Source: Barthelona sp. PCE (Eukaryota; Metamonada: BaSk clade). Taken from it: 64,000 bases of DNA. The stretch is taken from contig JAUFOR010000001.1 of NCBI GenBank assembly GCA_040285745.1, forward strand, positions 434,001-498,000, given 5' to 3'. Below, one piece after another: positions 18,353-28,669 of this stretch (positions are counted from its first letter, which is position 1; each line of letters starts with the position of its first letter). Below the pieces are notes generated by a model, which made no database searches, was not told the DNA's origin, and was given only the letters and a program-made list of their open reading frames with translations. The position numbers and the translations under genes were made by a program.

Positions 18353-18521
18353 TAGGGGTATTTGATACTAAAACAAATGATTTGCTCGATAACCAGTATA
18401 AGATCCATTAAAGTAGCAGAAATCCAGTTGCTAAGTGCCTTCGTAGTTGATGAGTTAATTTATTATCAAGAATAGTTGTTGAGCATCTAAATAGAAAAAA
18501 TTTTTTACAATAGCAAAGCGG

Positions 18522-20567
18522 TTAAAGAACACACTCAGGTTCAATAATACGAGAATTCTCAAGAAAACTGGGAAGATTAATCTCAGTAGGTAGGTCTTCA
18601 GGCTGATGATCAGGATTGAATGAGAAACTTTTTGTTTCAGGGTAATAAATAATTTTTTGATGTTCAGGAATATAATCATCAATAAAAATATCACGGGATG
18701 GTATTTCTGGGCTTGTATATCGCTTAGAAGTCTCGTTCAAGTTCACTGATTCACCCTCAACTTCCACAGCAAAAATCTCACAATCTGCACTAACAATTTC
18801 ATTTGGTGAACAGAACTTACGTATTCTGAAGAAGGCAACTGTGCGTAGAGGTAACGCCTCCTCCCAGTCAAAAATACAAATTTGAGTCCCACCATGCTCC
18901 AAAAAGTCTAGCTCTTCAGAAAATGAATCACAGCACGAGTTAAGGGACGCAATCGCCGCAACAGCAACTCTGCAATGTGACATATACTCATCAGGGATGT
19001 ACAACATAACGTCTTGAGCATCAACAGTGTCTCTATGCAGAAGAAGTCTTTGTTCGTCCTCAACAGTTACATGGTGCCCTCTATACCGGAACCGGATTGC
19101 AACCAGCTCGCACGTATCTCCCACATAAACAAAGACAGTGAATTCGGTTGGGTCGTATTGGTTCGTTACGTACTTGAATACATGAACAAAATTGTTTGTT
19201 TCGAAGTCAAAAATACACTTATTGGCCAAATATATACCAGTGCATGTTCTCACAAGAGGGAGGTTTTGCTTAAATATTGCTAGCTTTGATGTGCACAAAA
19301 ATGATGTGCAGTATTTTTTTTTTGAATCATCCAAAGATGCAAAATACAAATCATCTCCCCTTTTGAAGAAAAACTTAAGTTCCTCCGGTCTTCTTCCCCT
19401 GTAAATCTGTTCAATTGCGATATCCTTAAAAGAAAGAATGAGAATTGCGTTTTCTCGAAGATAGAACAAACTTATAGCATTTTTATCGTGATTGAAGCTG
19501 TCTTTATATTCAAGAAACCCGTCGTAGTACTTATTATAGCTGATTTGATTAATATGCATCACAACTCTTCTTGTTCGTTCAAAATAAACATTGCAAAGCT
19601 GTTTTTCACTGTTCACGACAATCATACGGTCAATGATATGAGAGTAGCGGTCGTTAATGCCGAAAGAAGAAGGCAAAGGGTGAAGTACAGAAATGACATT
19701 AGAGTGATTGTTCCATGATTGCTTTATCCCATTGTTGTATATGTAACTGGGTCCGAAAGTCGCCTTGGTTGTGAATATAAAGCTACTTCGTGTTAGATTA
19801 CACAATACAAGCGCCTCCATGTCTACATCATCAGTGCTTATATTGAGGGGTTTGTGATTTCTGCCATCATAAGCATACGATTGTGTATCGCCCTTGATGA
19901 CCACCCACCGGGTGTTAAAGAAGGGGATCACACCCCACCATTCTTCTGAAGTCAAGAATTCTAATTCAACCATTGTGAGGGTGTTTTCTGAAATATAATT
20001 AGAGGGATGGAATGTATAGTTGTAATATTTGGTTACCTCTCCATTGAACTTGCTGAGTACAGTAATATAAGTACCGCTGTGTTTTGTATTCTCAAAATAA
20101 TATGGTAATGTTCGATGGAGACCATCGTTCAGATTCATGATCATCGTTTCCTCATCGAACTGAATGATGACATTGTTCTCATTCAAGGGTAGAACCATGG
20201 AAGGCAAGCAGAAAACTTCAGAGAGAGGAAGACGGTGCTTAGTCGGAATATCCTTTAAATAGAAACTGTTATTCTCTTCTTTGTGGCCCAACATGGTGAC
20301 TTCGATGTAAAAACCCATATCATCTTCCTTCGCTACATAGCAACCATAAAATTTGGAATTCGGAATAATTACAACTTCATCAAGCAAAGCCTCGAATTCT
20401 ATAGGGACCTCCATTGCATTTGCAATCGGCACAATGACTGCATCGGTTGAATTAGGACAAGATCCCACACAAATTGTGCATGAGGTGGAATTCTTCGAGA
20501 ATATGATTTTGTTGAATTGGTTTGTGACTACAGGCAGAGAACGTCTGCGTGGTCGATAAAATTTCAT
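18522..20567 (-). CDS. Lineage-specific family member B (intact), possible beta-propeller
   Basis: An intact 681-residue relative of the proteins at 15250-17133 and 23994-26034, recognised by shared composition, size and layout rather than strong identity. The N-terminus is basic (MKFYRPRRRSLP) and is followed by a short Cys-containing stretch (SCTICVGSCPNS). The remainder is repeated beta-strand-like segments with many Phe, Tyr, Asn and Asp. The last ~80 residues are acidic and Pro-rich. No enzyme motif, signal peptide or membrane span is evident. The function is unknown. A diverged propeller that binds protein or glycan would fit the composition, but this is inference. Confidence 0.8.
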   Translation of the reverse strand: MKFYRPRRRSLPVVTNQFNKIIFSKNSTSCTICVGSCPNSTDAVIVPIANAMEVPIEFEALLDEVVIIPNSKFYGCYVAKEDDMGFYIEVTMLGHKEENNSFYLKDIPTKHRLPLSEVFCLPSMVLPLNENNVIIQFDEETMIMNLNDGLHRTLPYYFENTKHSGTYITVLSKFNGEVTKYYNYTFHPSNYISENTLTMVELEFLTSEEWWGVIPFFNTRWVVIKGDTQSYAYDGRNHKPLNISTDDVDMEALVLCNLTRSSFIFTTKATFGPSYIYNNGIKQSWNNHSNVISVLHPLPSSFGINDRYSHIIDRMIVVNSEKQLCNVYFERTRRVVMHINQISYNKYYDGFLEYKDSFNHDKNAISLFYLRENAILILSFKDIAIEQIYRGRRPEELKFFFKRGDDLYFASLDDSKKKYCTSFLCTSKLAIFKQNLPLVRTCTGIYLANKCIFDFETNNFVHVFKYVTNQYDPTEFTVFVYVGDTCELVAIRFRYRGHHVTVEDEQRLLLHRDTVDAQDVMLYIPDEYMSHCRVAVAAIASLNSCCDSFSEELDFLEHGGTQICIFDWEEALPLRTVAFFRIRKFCSPNEIVSADCEIFAVEVEGESVNLNETSKRYTSPEIPSRDIFIDDYIPEHQKIIYYPETKSFSFNPDHQPEDLPTEINLPSFLENSRIIEPECVL

Positions 20568-20717
20568 TGCAGTTTGGTATTAGGAAGAAGTAGCTTTAAA
20601 CAGAACTTTAAAGGTTTTCTACTTATTTAATGTTGGAAAATGTTATCTAAGGAATGGAAAACCTCGAAAACCTTGTTATAAAAGTCAGATCAGAGTTAAA
20701 AAAAAATTTTTTTTGAT

Positions 20718-22121
20718 TTATTCAAATTGTTCAATTTCTCCAACAGCAGAGATAGTACCCCAACCGATGAGACGCCAATGCTTAGCAATTTGTCGTGATA
20801 AGGCTACCTTTCTACCAATATTTGTGCAAACTGGTTGTTTCAGTCTGATCTTACAGTTGGGGTTACGGGTTTCAATGATCTCACCCTCACAAGTCTTTGA
20901 TCCGATAGCAATCATCAGGCTCTCTCCGGGTCTTAAAGACTTAATCTTAACTTGTGATCCGCTCGCCATAGTAATACCTAAAAGAACAGTAAGTAAAGTA
21001 AAGTTCACATCAATCTCAATGACGACCGGGTCAAGCGTGTTGGGATGGCCTGCAATCTGGCCCATGAGGTTGTCTTGTGCGGTTGTCTGCGGATCAACCT
21101 CTGTCTGCACTGCAATCAAACCTCCAGGCACTGCAAAGCTCAATGATGTATGCTCTGACTTCAGGGCAACAATGCGGGTGATGATGGGCTTGTATTTCCA
21201 CCCCTCCTCTGTCTCATGTAGAATACCGGGACGAATTTCAATTTCCTCCCTCAGTTTCAATACACCTTGAAGCAATGTTCCGCCAATAACACCACCAACG
21301 AGGTCGCCGATGAAGTTTCCTGGCATATTGACGTCAAATGAACGTACAATTTGCATGTGAGGCTCTTTTTCGAAACTTTCACTGGAAGGGATTGGGATTG
21401 TCTTGACCAACTTCTGTAAAACGAGATCGACGTTGATGTTGAACTGTGCGCTGATGGGGATGATCGGTGCGTTCTGTGCGGTGGATGTGGTGCATAGATA
21501 ACGACGGATATCGTGCATTTGTGCGTTTGCTGCATCACGCTTAACAAGATCGCACTTGTTCTGGCATGCAATGACGTTCTCGAGGCCCAACACACCGACG
21601 GCGGCGAGATGTTCTCTGGTCTGTGGCTGAGGACAAGGCTCGTTCGCTGCAATGAGGAGAATAGCTCCCTCCATGACGGAGGCTCCGCCAAGCATGACAC
21701 TCATGAGGTACTCGTGGCCCGGTGTGTCAACGAAGGATACGTGTCTAAGAAGGGACATATCTCCGTTACAGAATTTGCATTGAGGAGAAAGCATCTTCTC
21801 GGAGTTTGTTGAGAGATACGTTTCTGCCTCGTTGTATTTGGGGCATGTTTCGTTTTCACACTTCCAAATCTTAGCGTTGGCGTAACCCAGCTTAATTGTA
21901 ATGTTCCTTTCGTATTCTTCATTGTGACGAATTGTGAACTTACTACTGATAGCCTTAACAAGTGTTGTTTTACCGTGTGCGACGTGACCAATGGTTCCAA
22001 TATTGATAGTACCCTGATAGTGCATGATTTCAGGTGATAATGGGTTAGGGTTCTCGATTTGCTCAAAAGGAACCTGATCCTCACAGTTCTGCACTTCAGT
22101 AAGATCAATTGTATCAGACAT
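20718..22121 (-). CDS. EIF2S3: Translation initiation factor eIF2 subunit gamma
   Basis: GTPase subunit of eIF2 that delivers initiator Met-tRNA to the 40S ribosome. The G1 loop is GHVAHGKTTLVKAIS, G3 is DTPGHEYLM and G4 is NKCDLV. Between them is the family's zinc-ribbon insertion with cysteines in WKCENETCPKY and CKFCNGD. Domains II and III follow to residue 467, the normal length. Codon use appears more GC-rich than in the neighbouring family genes, which fits high expression. The element TTTTCATCC lies with the A of TCA 17 nt before the ATG, and the stop codon is embedded in GAATAAATC. Confidence 0.97.
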   Translation of the reverse strand: MSDTIDLTEVQNCEDQVPFEQIENPNPLSPEIMHYQGTINIGTIGHVAHGKTTLVKAISSKFTIRHNEEYERNITIKLGYANAKIWKCENETCPKYNEAETYLSTNSEKMLSPQCKFCNGDMSLLRHVSFVDTPGHEYLMSVMLGGASVMEGAILLIAANEPCPQPQTREHLAAVGVLGLENVIACQNKCDLVKRDAANAQMHDIRRYLCTTSTAQNAPIIPISAQFNINVDLVLQKLVKTIPIPSSESFEKEPHMQIVRSFDVNMPGNFIGDLVGGVIGGTLLQGVLKLREEIEIRPGILHETEEGWKYKPIITRIVALKSEHTSLSFAVPGGLIAVQTEVDPQTTAQDNLMGQIAGHPNTLDPVVIEIDVNFTLLTVLLGITMASGSQVKIKSLRPGESLMIAIGSKTCEGEIIETRNPNCKIRLKQPVCTNIGRKVALSRQIAKHWRLIGWGTISAVGEIEQFE

Positions 22122-22430
22122 ATGCTTGAAAAATGGATGAAAAGGAGGTAATTCTGAAAGTAGATTTCTTGTCCGTTTTCAACATAACTTTGAGTGCACA
22201 TACCCGATAAATATATATTTCCTGTGCACGTACATATTATAAACGAGCTCAATATTGTGTTTTACAATGTTACGAATATCTTGTTTATTGTGTGATATAT
22301 TTGCATTTTAGGTGCGTAAATAAGCTTCAAATAAGTAAAAGATCGCTCAGAACATATACATCTTTGAATTGTGACATTTCAATGCTTGTATTTTATATAA
22401 CAACTTTTATCACTTTTGACATTCATTCTG
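22122..22430. other. Divergent intergenic region
   Basis: 309 nt between the divergent starts of eIF2-gamma and the secreted protein gene. The sequence is AT-rich with TATA-like tracts near 22210 and 22385. No gene was recognised; it should contain both promoters. Confidence 0.6.
22135..22143 (-). promoter_or_regulatory. Initiator-like element TTTTCATCC of eIF2-gamma
   Basis: The A of TCA is 17 nt upstream of the eIF2-gamma ATG. The same TCATYC core with the same spacing recurs before the genes at 10750, 23994 and 58645 (58645 with TCATCA). It resembles the Trichomonas TCA(+1)Y(T/A) initiator. Confidence 0.45.
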
Positions 22431-23945
22431 ATGAAGCTAGTCACACTATTTTTGTTATTAATTGTTACCAGCAGCCTCCACCCTTCGTACGCTTGGTTTG
22501 GTTGGTTTGGTAAACATCGTCCTGTTCAAGGAGACGTTGCTCACTTCCAAGAGATCCCTGTCATGTTCCAATCATGGAACGGGGACTGCTCTGCCATCCT
22601 TTCTTCTTCCTTCAGCGTTCCCATTGGTTATCGTACAAGACGTCCGTTTTCTCATGATGATAGCTGTTTATGTGCCCAAGATATGTGGATCAGTCTTTCT
22701 CTCAAGACCGGCAAGGTTAAACACGAAGGTCTTTACTGTGGAAAGTGCAACATCTTCAGGTCTGAAGAACTATCTTGCCCTCTTCTTCGTTCACTTTCTG
22801 AGAAGAAGGGAACACTGAGCTCTCTCATTGACACCCGCCCATCTGCTGCAAACAGCGCCATGGACGAAGACAATTTGACAATTCGCCGCCGCCGCAAGCC
22901 AAAGAAGAGAGTTGAAGAGAAGAAGGAGACTGGTTCTTTGTTTGATGACGAGGACCTTTCAGCTCACGATGACCTCATGAAGCGTATGGAAGATATGGGA
23001 TTCAAGCCCACTGACATCAAAAAACGTCATGAGACAAAACACGAAGATTACCAGTGGTACACCGATGATGATGGTGAAGTCCAGTGGAAACGCGATGGTT
23101 ACCGTCACGAAGAGAAGGGTGAGTGGGCCGACTATGATGATTACAAGGAGGACGAGTTGGGATACCAGGAAAAGACTCACGAGACTTGGAGTAAGGAGTC
23201 TGAAGACTATAGTCAAGAAGAGTTCGAAACCTTTGAAGATCTCGCCAGGAAGCTCCACGGCTTAACCGAGGAACCCCAGGAGGAGGAGAATGATATTTTC
23301 GCTGAGAACTCATGCGAGATTGATATTTTTGTGGGTGATGTCGATGATCACTGTTATGCTCGATTCCAAATTTGTGGTGGCGAGAAGAACGTCGAGTACG
23401 AGGCCACTGTTGTTGGTTGTGTTAAGTTCCTGAAGGACGAGCTCGAACAGTACGGCATTGATCTCGCACTCATTTCACCTGATATGAACTACGAAGTTAG
23501 GAACAGCTGCTTTGAGATCGAGAAGGGCGTCCGTGGCGTGGATCCCTACTTCTACAAGAAATCTTGTACCCGCACTGTCTACAGCGATCCCGTTCACACT
23601 TCTGTTACAGAGACTGAAATTCGTCTTGATAGCGAGGGCGTGTATGATGATATCCTCACAGGTAACGAGCGTCCCTCAAACCGCAATGAGCTCCCCATGT
23701 CTATCACAGTTATTGATTTGGCTGATGAGGTGGAGGATGAGTTCGGCGAGACTGATGAGATTGCTTACGTTGATCCTAAGCTCAATATGGCCAATGCTAT
23801 GTTCTTTAACACCATCCCTCACTCTGGAGACGATTCTAATTATCTTGTAGACCGTATTGTCGACGCCCATCGCGAGATGAAGTCTTCTGTTGATAACACT
23901 ATCTGTCACACTACCGATGATGGTCGTGAGTACTGCCACTTTTAA
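22431..23945 (+). CDS. Secreted acidic protein, unknown function
   Basis: I do not recognise this 504-residue protein. A classical signal peptide is visible (MKLVTLFLLLIVTSSLHPSYA, cleavage likely after that Ala). A Cys-rich N-terminal domain with seven cysteines spans residues ~40-125. A basic patch (RRRRKPKKRVEEKK) and a highly acidic, Trp/Tyr-bearing middle region follow. The C-terminal domain from ~290 has about nine further cysteines. No transmembrane anchor or ER-retention tail is seen, and the protein ends CHF. The frame is GC-richer than its neighbours, with C-ending codons, suggesting strong expression. The ATG at 22431 is chosen because the upstream in-frame extension lacks an ATG. 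The stop overlaps AATAAAC. Confidence 0.85.
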   Translation: MKLVTLFLLLIVTSSLHPSYAWFGWFGKHRPVQGDVAHFQEIPVMFQSWNGDCSAILSSSFSVPIGYRTRRPFSHDDSCLCAQDMWISLSLKTGKVKHEGLYCGKCNIFRSEELSCPLLRSLSEKKGTLSSLIDTRPSAANSAMDEDNLTIRRRRKPKKRVEEKKETGSLFDDEDLSAHDDLMKRMEDMGFKPTDIKKRHETKHEDYQWYTDDDGEVQWKRDGYRHEEKGEWADYDDYKEDELGYQEKTHETWSKESEDYSQEEFETFEDLARKLHGLTEEPQEEENDIFAENSCEIDIFVGDVDDHCYARFQICGGEKNVEYEATVVGCVKFLKDELEQYGIDLALISPDMNYEVRNSCFEIEKGVRGVDPYFYKKSCTRTVYSDPVHTSVTETEIRLDSEGVYDDILTGNERPSNRNELPMSITVIDLADEVEDEFGETDEIAYVDPKLNMANAMFFNTIPHSGDDSNYLVDRIVDAHREMKSSVDNTICHTTDDGREYCHF

Positions 23946-23971
23946 TAAACCTTCCCGAAAATTGTACTTTT

Positions 23972-23980
23972 TTTTCATTC
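23972..23980 (+). promoter_or_regulatory. Initiator-like element TTTTCATTC
   Basis: The A of TCA lies 17 nt before the ATG at 23994. Its presence before a frame-broken gene suggests that the locus either decayed recently or is still transcribed. Confidence 0.4.
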
Positions 23981-23993
23981 CTGTATTTTAGCT

Positions 23994-26034
23994 ATGCCAC
24001 GTAACAGACCATTTGAAACTGGCCTGTATCTCGAGCACAACAACGAACTGGCTTCGGATGTGGTTGAGATGAAGTTCTTTGATTTTGGTAATTCTTTAGC
24101 ACTTTATTCTTTTGGTAATGCAGATCAAACAGGGAAAAATGATGATTTTATGGAAAACAGACCAAAGTCCGTTGATTATATTGCGCAGAAAAGCATCAGC
24201 AAGATGCCAATTTTGTTTTGTCATGATTTCTTTGAAAACAATGAATTCCTGTCTTTGATATGGGACGAAGGGCAGCGATACTTCATTGAATATGACCTTA
24301 CTAAGGTAATTGTGTGGTTTTGCAATAGCGATGAACATGGAGTTTTAGCATTTGAGGAGCCAATACAATACACAATGGAAGTGCGTGTTGTGAGTTTTCG
24401 ATTGTTGGATCGTAATCATGCTTGTTTTCATACGTACGATCATTGTGGTTATATAATTTTTGATGATAGAGGCACACAGATTGAAATTAAGTACCTTGAA
24501 GCTGATCATGGGTAGTTTTATTGATAATAGCGTCAATGTATTAGAAATGTCTGAAATTACATCTCATTATCCTTATGTACATCATAAGGCGTTAACTGCG
24601 CATAGTAACGCTTGCATTTTCTACAATGATCTTATTGAGGGAGAGTTATGTAAGCTCATTTTGTTTTACTACGAGGATGGACTTCGCAGTATAGATCTGT
24701 TGGCAACATTTCCTGAAATGTTAAATCTAAAAATTAATGGGATAAGTGATATGATTTTTCTTTCATTTTCGTTAGAGAATTCCAGTGCTAGGTTTATAAT
24801 CCGCAACAGATTTGACAGCTTTTATGTTACAATTTCTGATGGTAAGTTAGAATGGAGTATTTTTGAACTCATTCGACCATACTTTTTCGAAAATTTTTTT
24901 TTTTCCGATAATATGTCTGTTGACCAGAATACGATGGTTGTTAATACAATGTTGGCATCAGGAAGCATCATATCCACGATAGGATTTAGTGCCAGTTTTC
25001 CTCGATTAATTTTGAATCTTTCTGTTTTTACAGTATATTTCCGTGATCTCATTGTTTATTCAACCGATTCTCGATGTCATATGCTGGATTTGCGCAATGA
25101 CATATGGTATCATGTAGTGTTTGGGGAGAAAACCATGAAAAACATGCATATTGCATTTGAGAGGACAGTGGATGATGAGTTCTCTTATTATTTCCATAAC
25201 TATGATAGCACAGTGCGGCACAGAGTAACAGCGCCACTGAATGATGTGCTGAGCGGAGTTTTTCCAAATTTAGAACGGTATACAACGAAGAGTAGCGACG
25301 CGACGGGGTTTAAATTTCGAGTTTGTTGCGATGATCCTTTGGTTTCGATGCAATACGGTCGTGAAGACGGGCAGTTCAGGATATATATGGTCCGTGATGG
25401 CCAGAGAATATTTGTCCATGAAATCGATGATGGTTACATTCATGTTTTTCTGTGTATGGTGGAGAATATCTGGTTTGGAGTGCCTGGGTGCATCGTGCAC
25501 TGTTTTTATCAAGGTGATGAATGGAAGCACGAGGAATTTGGACGGCAGTGGAACAAATGCTCAATGAACCGTTTCAGAAGTGGTATGTTTGTATACGGGT
25601 TGTATCACGATCGCAGCGTGGGCTTCTTCGGGGGTGCTGTAAGACTGCTACCGGTCGAATACGGCGAGTTTGTATGCTTCATGAGCCCAAGTCTGCTGTG
25701 TTTTGAGATTGGGATTGTTCGTGTGAGTCAAATGAAAAGAGAGCTTTCTTTCACCAAGATTATTGAGTTTTCTGACTATCTCACGGAAGACCAGGTGATA
25801 AATCGAGAAGATGATGATTCATTAAAGCATCATTTTTTTCACTTTAACGATGGTATTTTGGAGTTCTGTTTTTATCATAGCTCTGAAAAGAGGTACGATT
25901 TCCATCGTTTTGAGGTCATTGATCATAGGAATATTGAGTACAGCATAAGTCAAAGATATTTATCGGATTTCGTTCAAAAAACTCGGTTTGTGGACATATC
26001 CGACAAGTTCATTGATTACAGCAAAGTAGAATAA
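23994..26034 (+). pseudogene. Lineage-specific family member C, single frame break
   Basis: The first frame (MPRNRPFETGLYL...) runs to a TAG at 24513-24515. A second frame, shifted +1, is open from before 24460 to the TAA at 26032-26034. One base too many in the GGG before the TAG would explain the break. Taken as one unit the locus is 2,041 nt, or about 680 residues, matching the intact 681-residue relative at 18522-20567. The sequence on both sides of the break is of the family type, so both halves belong together. It may be a young pseudogene, an assembly error or a case of +1 recoding. The stop is inside AATAAAC. Confidence 0.7.
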
Positions 26035-26103
26035 ACTTATTAGTAAATTTAAAGAAGAATTTTTTGTGTTTCGTTTCTTTACCATTTCATACACATTAGG
26101 GTC

Positions 26104-27372
26104 ATGTCTTCTTTGAAAGGCAGTGTCGTGAGGCTGTATGTTCCTACGGATTGTACAGAAAAGGAAGGATATATCATTGGTTTTAATATTCGAGGTTTTG
26201 ACTGCGTTATTGTTGATATAGTTAGCGGCACATACGATGAAGTCGTCAGCCACACCGAAAAGCTGAATGAATTACACAAGCCGGCTTTCAGGATAGAAAT
26301 TATTGGTTTTTGTCTTACTTATAAGGAAGAATACGGTGAAATGTACCGTCAGAAGTTTCCAAAGATCCGTGACCTGGACATACCCCTTTTTTATAGATTG
26401 GTACGGCATGAGAAGTTAAGCATTATGAATGTTAGTTGTCCTAACACAATGATACCAGCAAGCAACATGATATTCTTTGATCCATCCCGATCTCCCATCT
26501 CAGAATCAATCAATCTTCATGCGGTTGAACGTTATAGGTTGTTAGAGAATAGAAAGGAGCCGCAAATTCCGGAGCGCATTAAGCATTTACAGACAGGCTT
26601 CACAATTCCAAAGGGACTAATCGCTCTGAACTGGAACAAAACACGCATCAAAGAGATGCTCAGAGGAGAGAATGCACGTTCTTTCATGTTCTTTGATATG
26701 GTGCTGGGTTTTCTATATTTTTTCCTCAATTTTTTTGTGAATGTAGATATATTTACCTTAATAAGAGCATTGCTTCTAAAGATTAACTCGTGGTTGAGTG
26801 GATTTCCTGCAGGTTTTAAGATAGTACCTGAGATTGCAAAGTTTTTTACATCATTGATCAGTATCAGTTTGAATTTTGCGTTTTTAGACCGTGTAATTAG
26901 CTTTCTTGTGAACTTAAGTTGTCTTTTTGGTCTAGGGTATGTTGTAAGTGTGAAATATGAATTTTTTAGATTGCGTTTGTTTCCCCTTCTTTTCTTGAAG
27001 AAAGTAACAGGAATGCTTTATTTCGAATGTTTCTCCTGTCTGAAAACCATCAAGCTGTTCATGAAGGGAAAGAAGTTCAATAGAATAACAAAGGAAGAAG
27101 AGGAAGTAGAAGTTGAAGGAGCTAAAGTATTGATATCTACGTTAATTATGCTTATCATCTTGGGTTTACTACCAACAATTGCAATATTCCACGCGTTCAT
27201 GACTTTGTTGTTTAAATTGGTAGAATTTGTTAAGGAGTTGATGTATTTGGCACTCGGTTCTGTACTATCATTACCCAAGATATTTTTCGTAAAGTATATG
27301 GACTATATTCATGTACAGCGTGCAGATTCGTCGAAAATGTGTTCCAGATATGATTTAGTTGCAATCAAGTAG
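26104..27372 (+). CDS. PIGQ: GPI-GlcNAc transferase subunit PIG-Q/Gpi1
   Basis: Non-catalytic subunit of the ER complex that makes GlcNAc-phosphatidylinositol, the first step of GPI-anchor synthesis. The 422-residue protein has a soluble N-terminal half. It then has several membrane segments from residue ~195 that include the family signature: FFDMVLGFLYFFLNFF, then WLSGFPAGFKIVPEIAKFF and the ISFLVNLSCLFGLGYVVS span. The first half contains the short motif PKGLIALNWNKTRIKEMLRG found before the membrane domain. It lies in a same-strand run with the Rpn9 and CIAO1 genes, with gaps of 55 and 63 nt. The organism therefore probably displays GPI-anchored surface molecules. Confidence 0.88.
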   Translation: MSSLKGSVVRLYVPTDCTEKEGYIIGFNIRGFDCVIVDIVSGTYDEVVSHTEKLNELHKPAFRIEIIGFCLTYKEEYGEMYRQKFPKIRDLDIPLFYRLVRHEKLSIMNVSCPNTMIPASNMIFFDPSRSPISESINLHAVERYRLLENRKEPQIPERIKHLQTGFTIPKGLIALNWNKTRIKEMLRGENARSFMFFDMVLGFLYFFLNFFVNVDIFTLIRALLLKINSWLSGFPAGFKIVPEIAKFFTSLISISLNFAFLDRVISFLVNLSCLFGLGYVVSVKYEFFRLRLFPLLFLKKVTGMLYFECFSCLKTIKLFMKGKKFNRITKEEEEVEVEGAKVLISTLIMLIILGLLPTIAIFHAFMTLLFKLVEFVKELMYLALGSVLSLPKIFFVKYMDYIHVQRADSSKMCSRYDLVAIK

Positions 27373-27427
27373 AGTAAATAGCTTGTTAGTTTTTTCTTCC
27401 CTTTTTCACACAGATATACAGATTGAA

Positions 27428-28606
27428 ATGCAATCATTCGACGTATTGATTGGCGAGTACGAGGCTCAGGCAGACATGTTAAGGGATCTGAAGGCAAAAA
27501 TCCAAGAAAAGTTGTTTTTTCCAGCTCAGCTTATTTTGGATAAAGTTTTTGATACAATGGCCGAGAATGACGCTCAGACGCAGCTTTGTTTCACGTTGTT
27601 CGGCGGTCTAATCTTACAATACAGTGAGTTTTCTTCTTTATGGTCCTTCCGTAAGCTCTGTAGTTTAATGATTGTAACGGACATTTCAGACCTCAAGGAA
27701 GGTGTAATCGACTTTATTGAGAAGATTAAGGATGAATCAAGGCGTACCTATCATGTTACTAGGATGGAGGATGAACAGGCTCTTTTAGGGTTCGAGGCAG
27801 CACTTCTTCTGCTCACATACGATGGTATGGAGCTCGAGGAGCTTGAGAAGGAGTATAATGCATTGCACAAACGCTCAGTTAAGATGTACGATGTTGATGA
27901 ATTTGTTGATGTTGTTTTGCACGAGATGGATATGCTTATTGCAATGGAGAGCGAGAATTACGATCGTTTCTTTAGCGCTTTTGTCCGTGCGTGTGCTTCC
28001 AGTGCGTACGCAACTACTTCAACCGAGTCATTACTTGAAGGTGCCGTTAATGCAATGCTTGGTGGATTGTTGTCGGAGAATATCTTCAATTTCAGACCTC
28101 TAATTGAAACTGGAGTTTTGGAGATGCCTGCACTCCAAGAGCACCCCATACTTCAGCTGTTGAACGGTGTACAAGACGGGGAGATTGAGAATGTGAGCCA
28201 TTATATCAGTGAAGTTAGTCAAGACCAGTTCCCAGCACTTTACGAAAACGAAACTTTTATAATTGAGAAGGCTAGAGTTGCACGCTTTGTTGCAATCTGC
28301 TTCAATGTGCTCAGCAGACCAGTGAGAGAGGCTACATTTGATGAGTTATGTGATGAATTGCAGTTTGAGAATGTGTTACTGCTCAAAGTCTTTATCATCA
28401 AATGCGTATCACTAGAGCTTGTTACGGGAAAGCTTAACGACATCAAGAGGGTGTTCCGTATTGAAAATGTGAAACCAAGAGTTGTTAATGCCAAACTTGT
28501 TTCAGATCTGAAGTTTCATCTGAGTAAGTGGCTTGTGGAGATCGATGACAGCATGGGAATGCTGCAGCTTTATGAGGAGCAACAGAAGTTGTTAAATTTG
28601 GAGTAA
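27428..28606 (+). CDS. PSMD13: 26S proteasome regulatory subunit Rpn9 (PSMD13)
   Basis: PCI-domain lid subunit of the 26S proteasome. The N-terminal ~260 residues are helical repeats. The C-terminal winged-helix part carries FDELCDELQFENVLLLKVFI, then LELVTGKLNDIKRVFRIENV and KPRVVNAKLVSDLKFHLSKW, aligning with the Rpn9 pattern in which PRVL precedes a final helix. Length is 392 residues, against about 376 in human. The frame runs upstream into the PIG-Q gene but the first suitable ATG is at 27428. Another PCI protein such as a COP9 or eIF3 subunit is the main alternative. Confidence 0.8.
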   Translation: MQSFDVLIGEYEAQADMLRDLKAKIQEKLFFPAQLILDKVFDTMAENDAQTQLCFTLFGGLILQYSEFSSLWSFRKLCSLMIVTDISDLKEGVIDFIEKIKDESRRTYHVTRMEDEQALLGFEAALLLLTYDGMELEELEKEYNALHKRSVKMYDVDEFVDVVLHEMDMLIAMESENYDRFFSAFVRACASSAYATTSTESLLEGAVNAMLGGLLSENIFNFRPLIETGVLEMPALQEHPILQLLNGVQDGEIENVSHYISEVSQDQFPALYENETFIIEKARVARFVAICFNVLSRPVREATFDELCDELQFENVLLLKVFIIKCVSLELVTGKLNDIKRVFRIENVKPRVVNAKLVSDLKFHLSKWLVEIDDSMGMLQLYEEQQKLLNLE

Positions 28607-28669
28607 ATGTGAGCTATTATCTTCTTTCTCACCCTTTCTTTTTTTTAGCAGAATTTTACACCGGGCAAC

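Noticed and set aside
24506-24530. A tiny intron (GTAG...AG) to explain the frame break in family member C
   Set aside because: It would be about 20 nt with no GTATG donor, unlike the two ~120-nt introns supported elsewhere.
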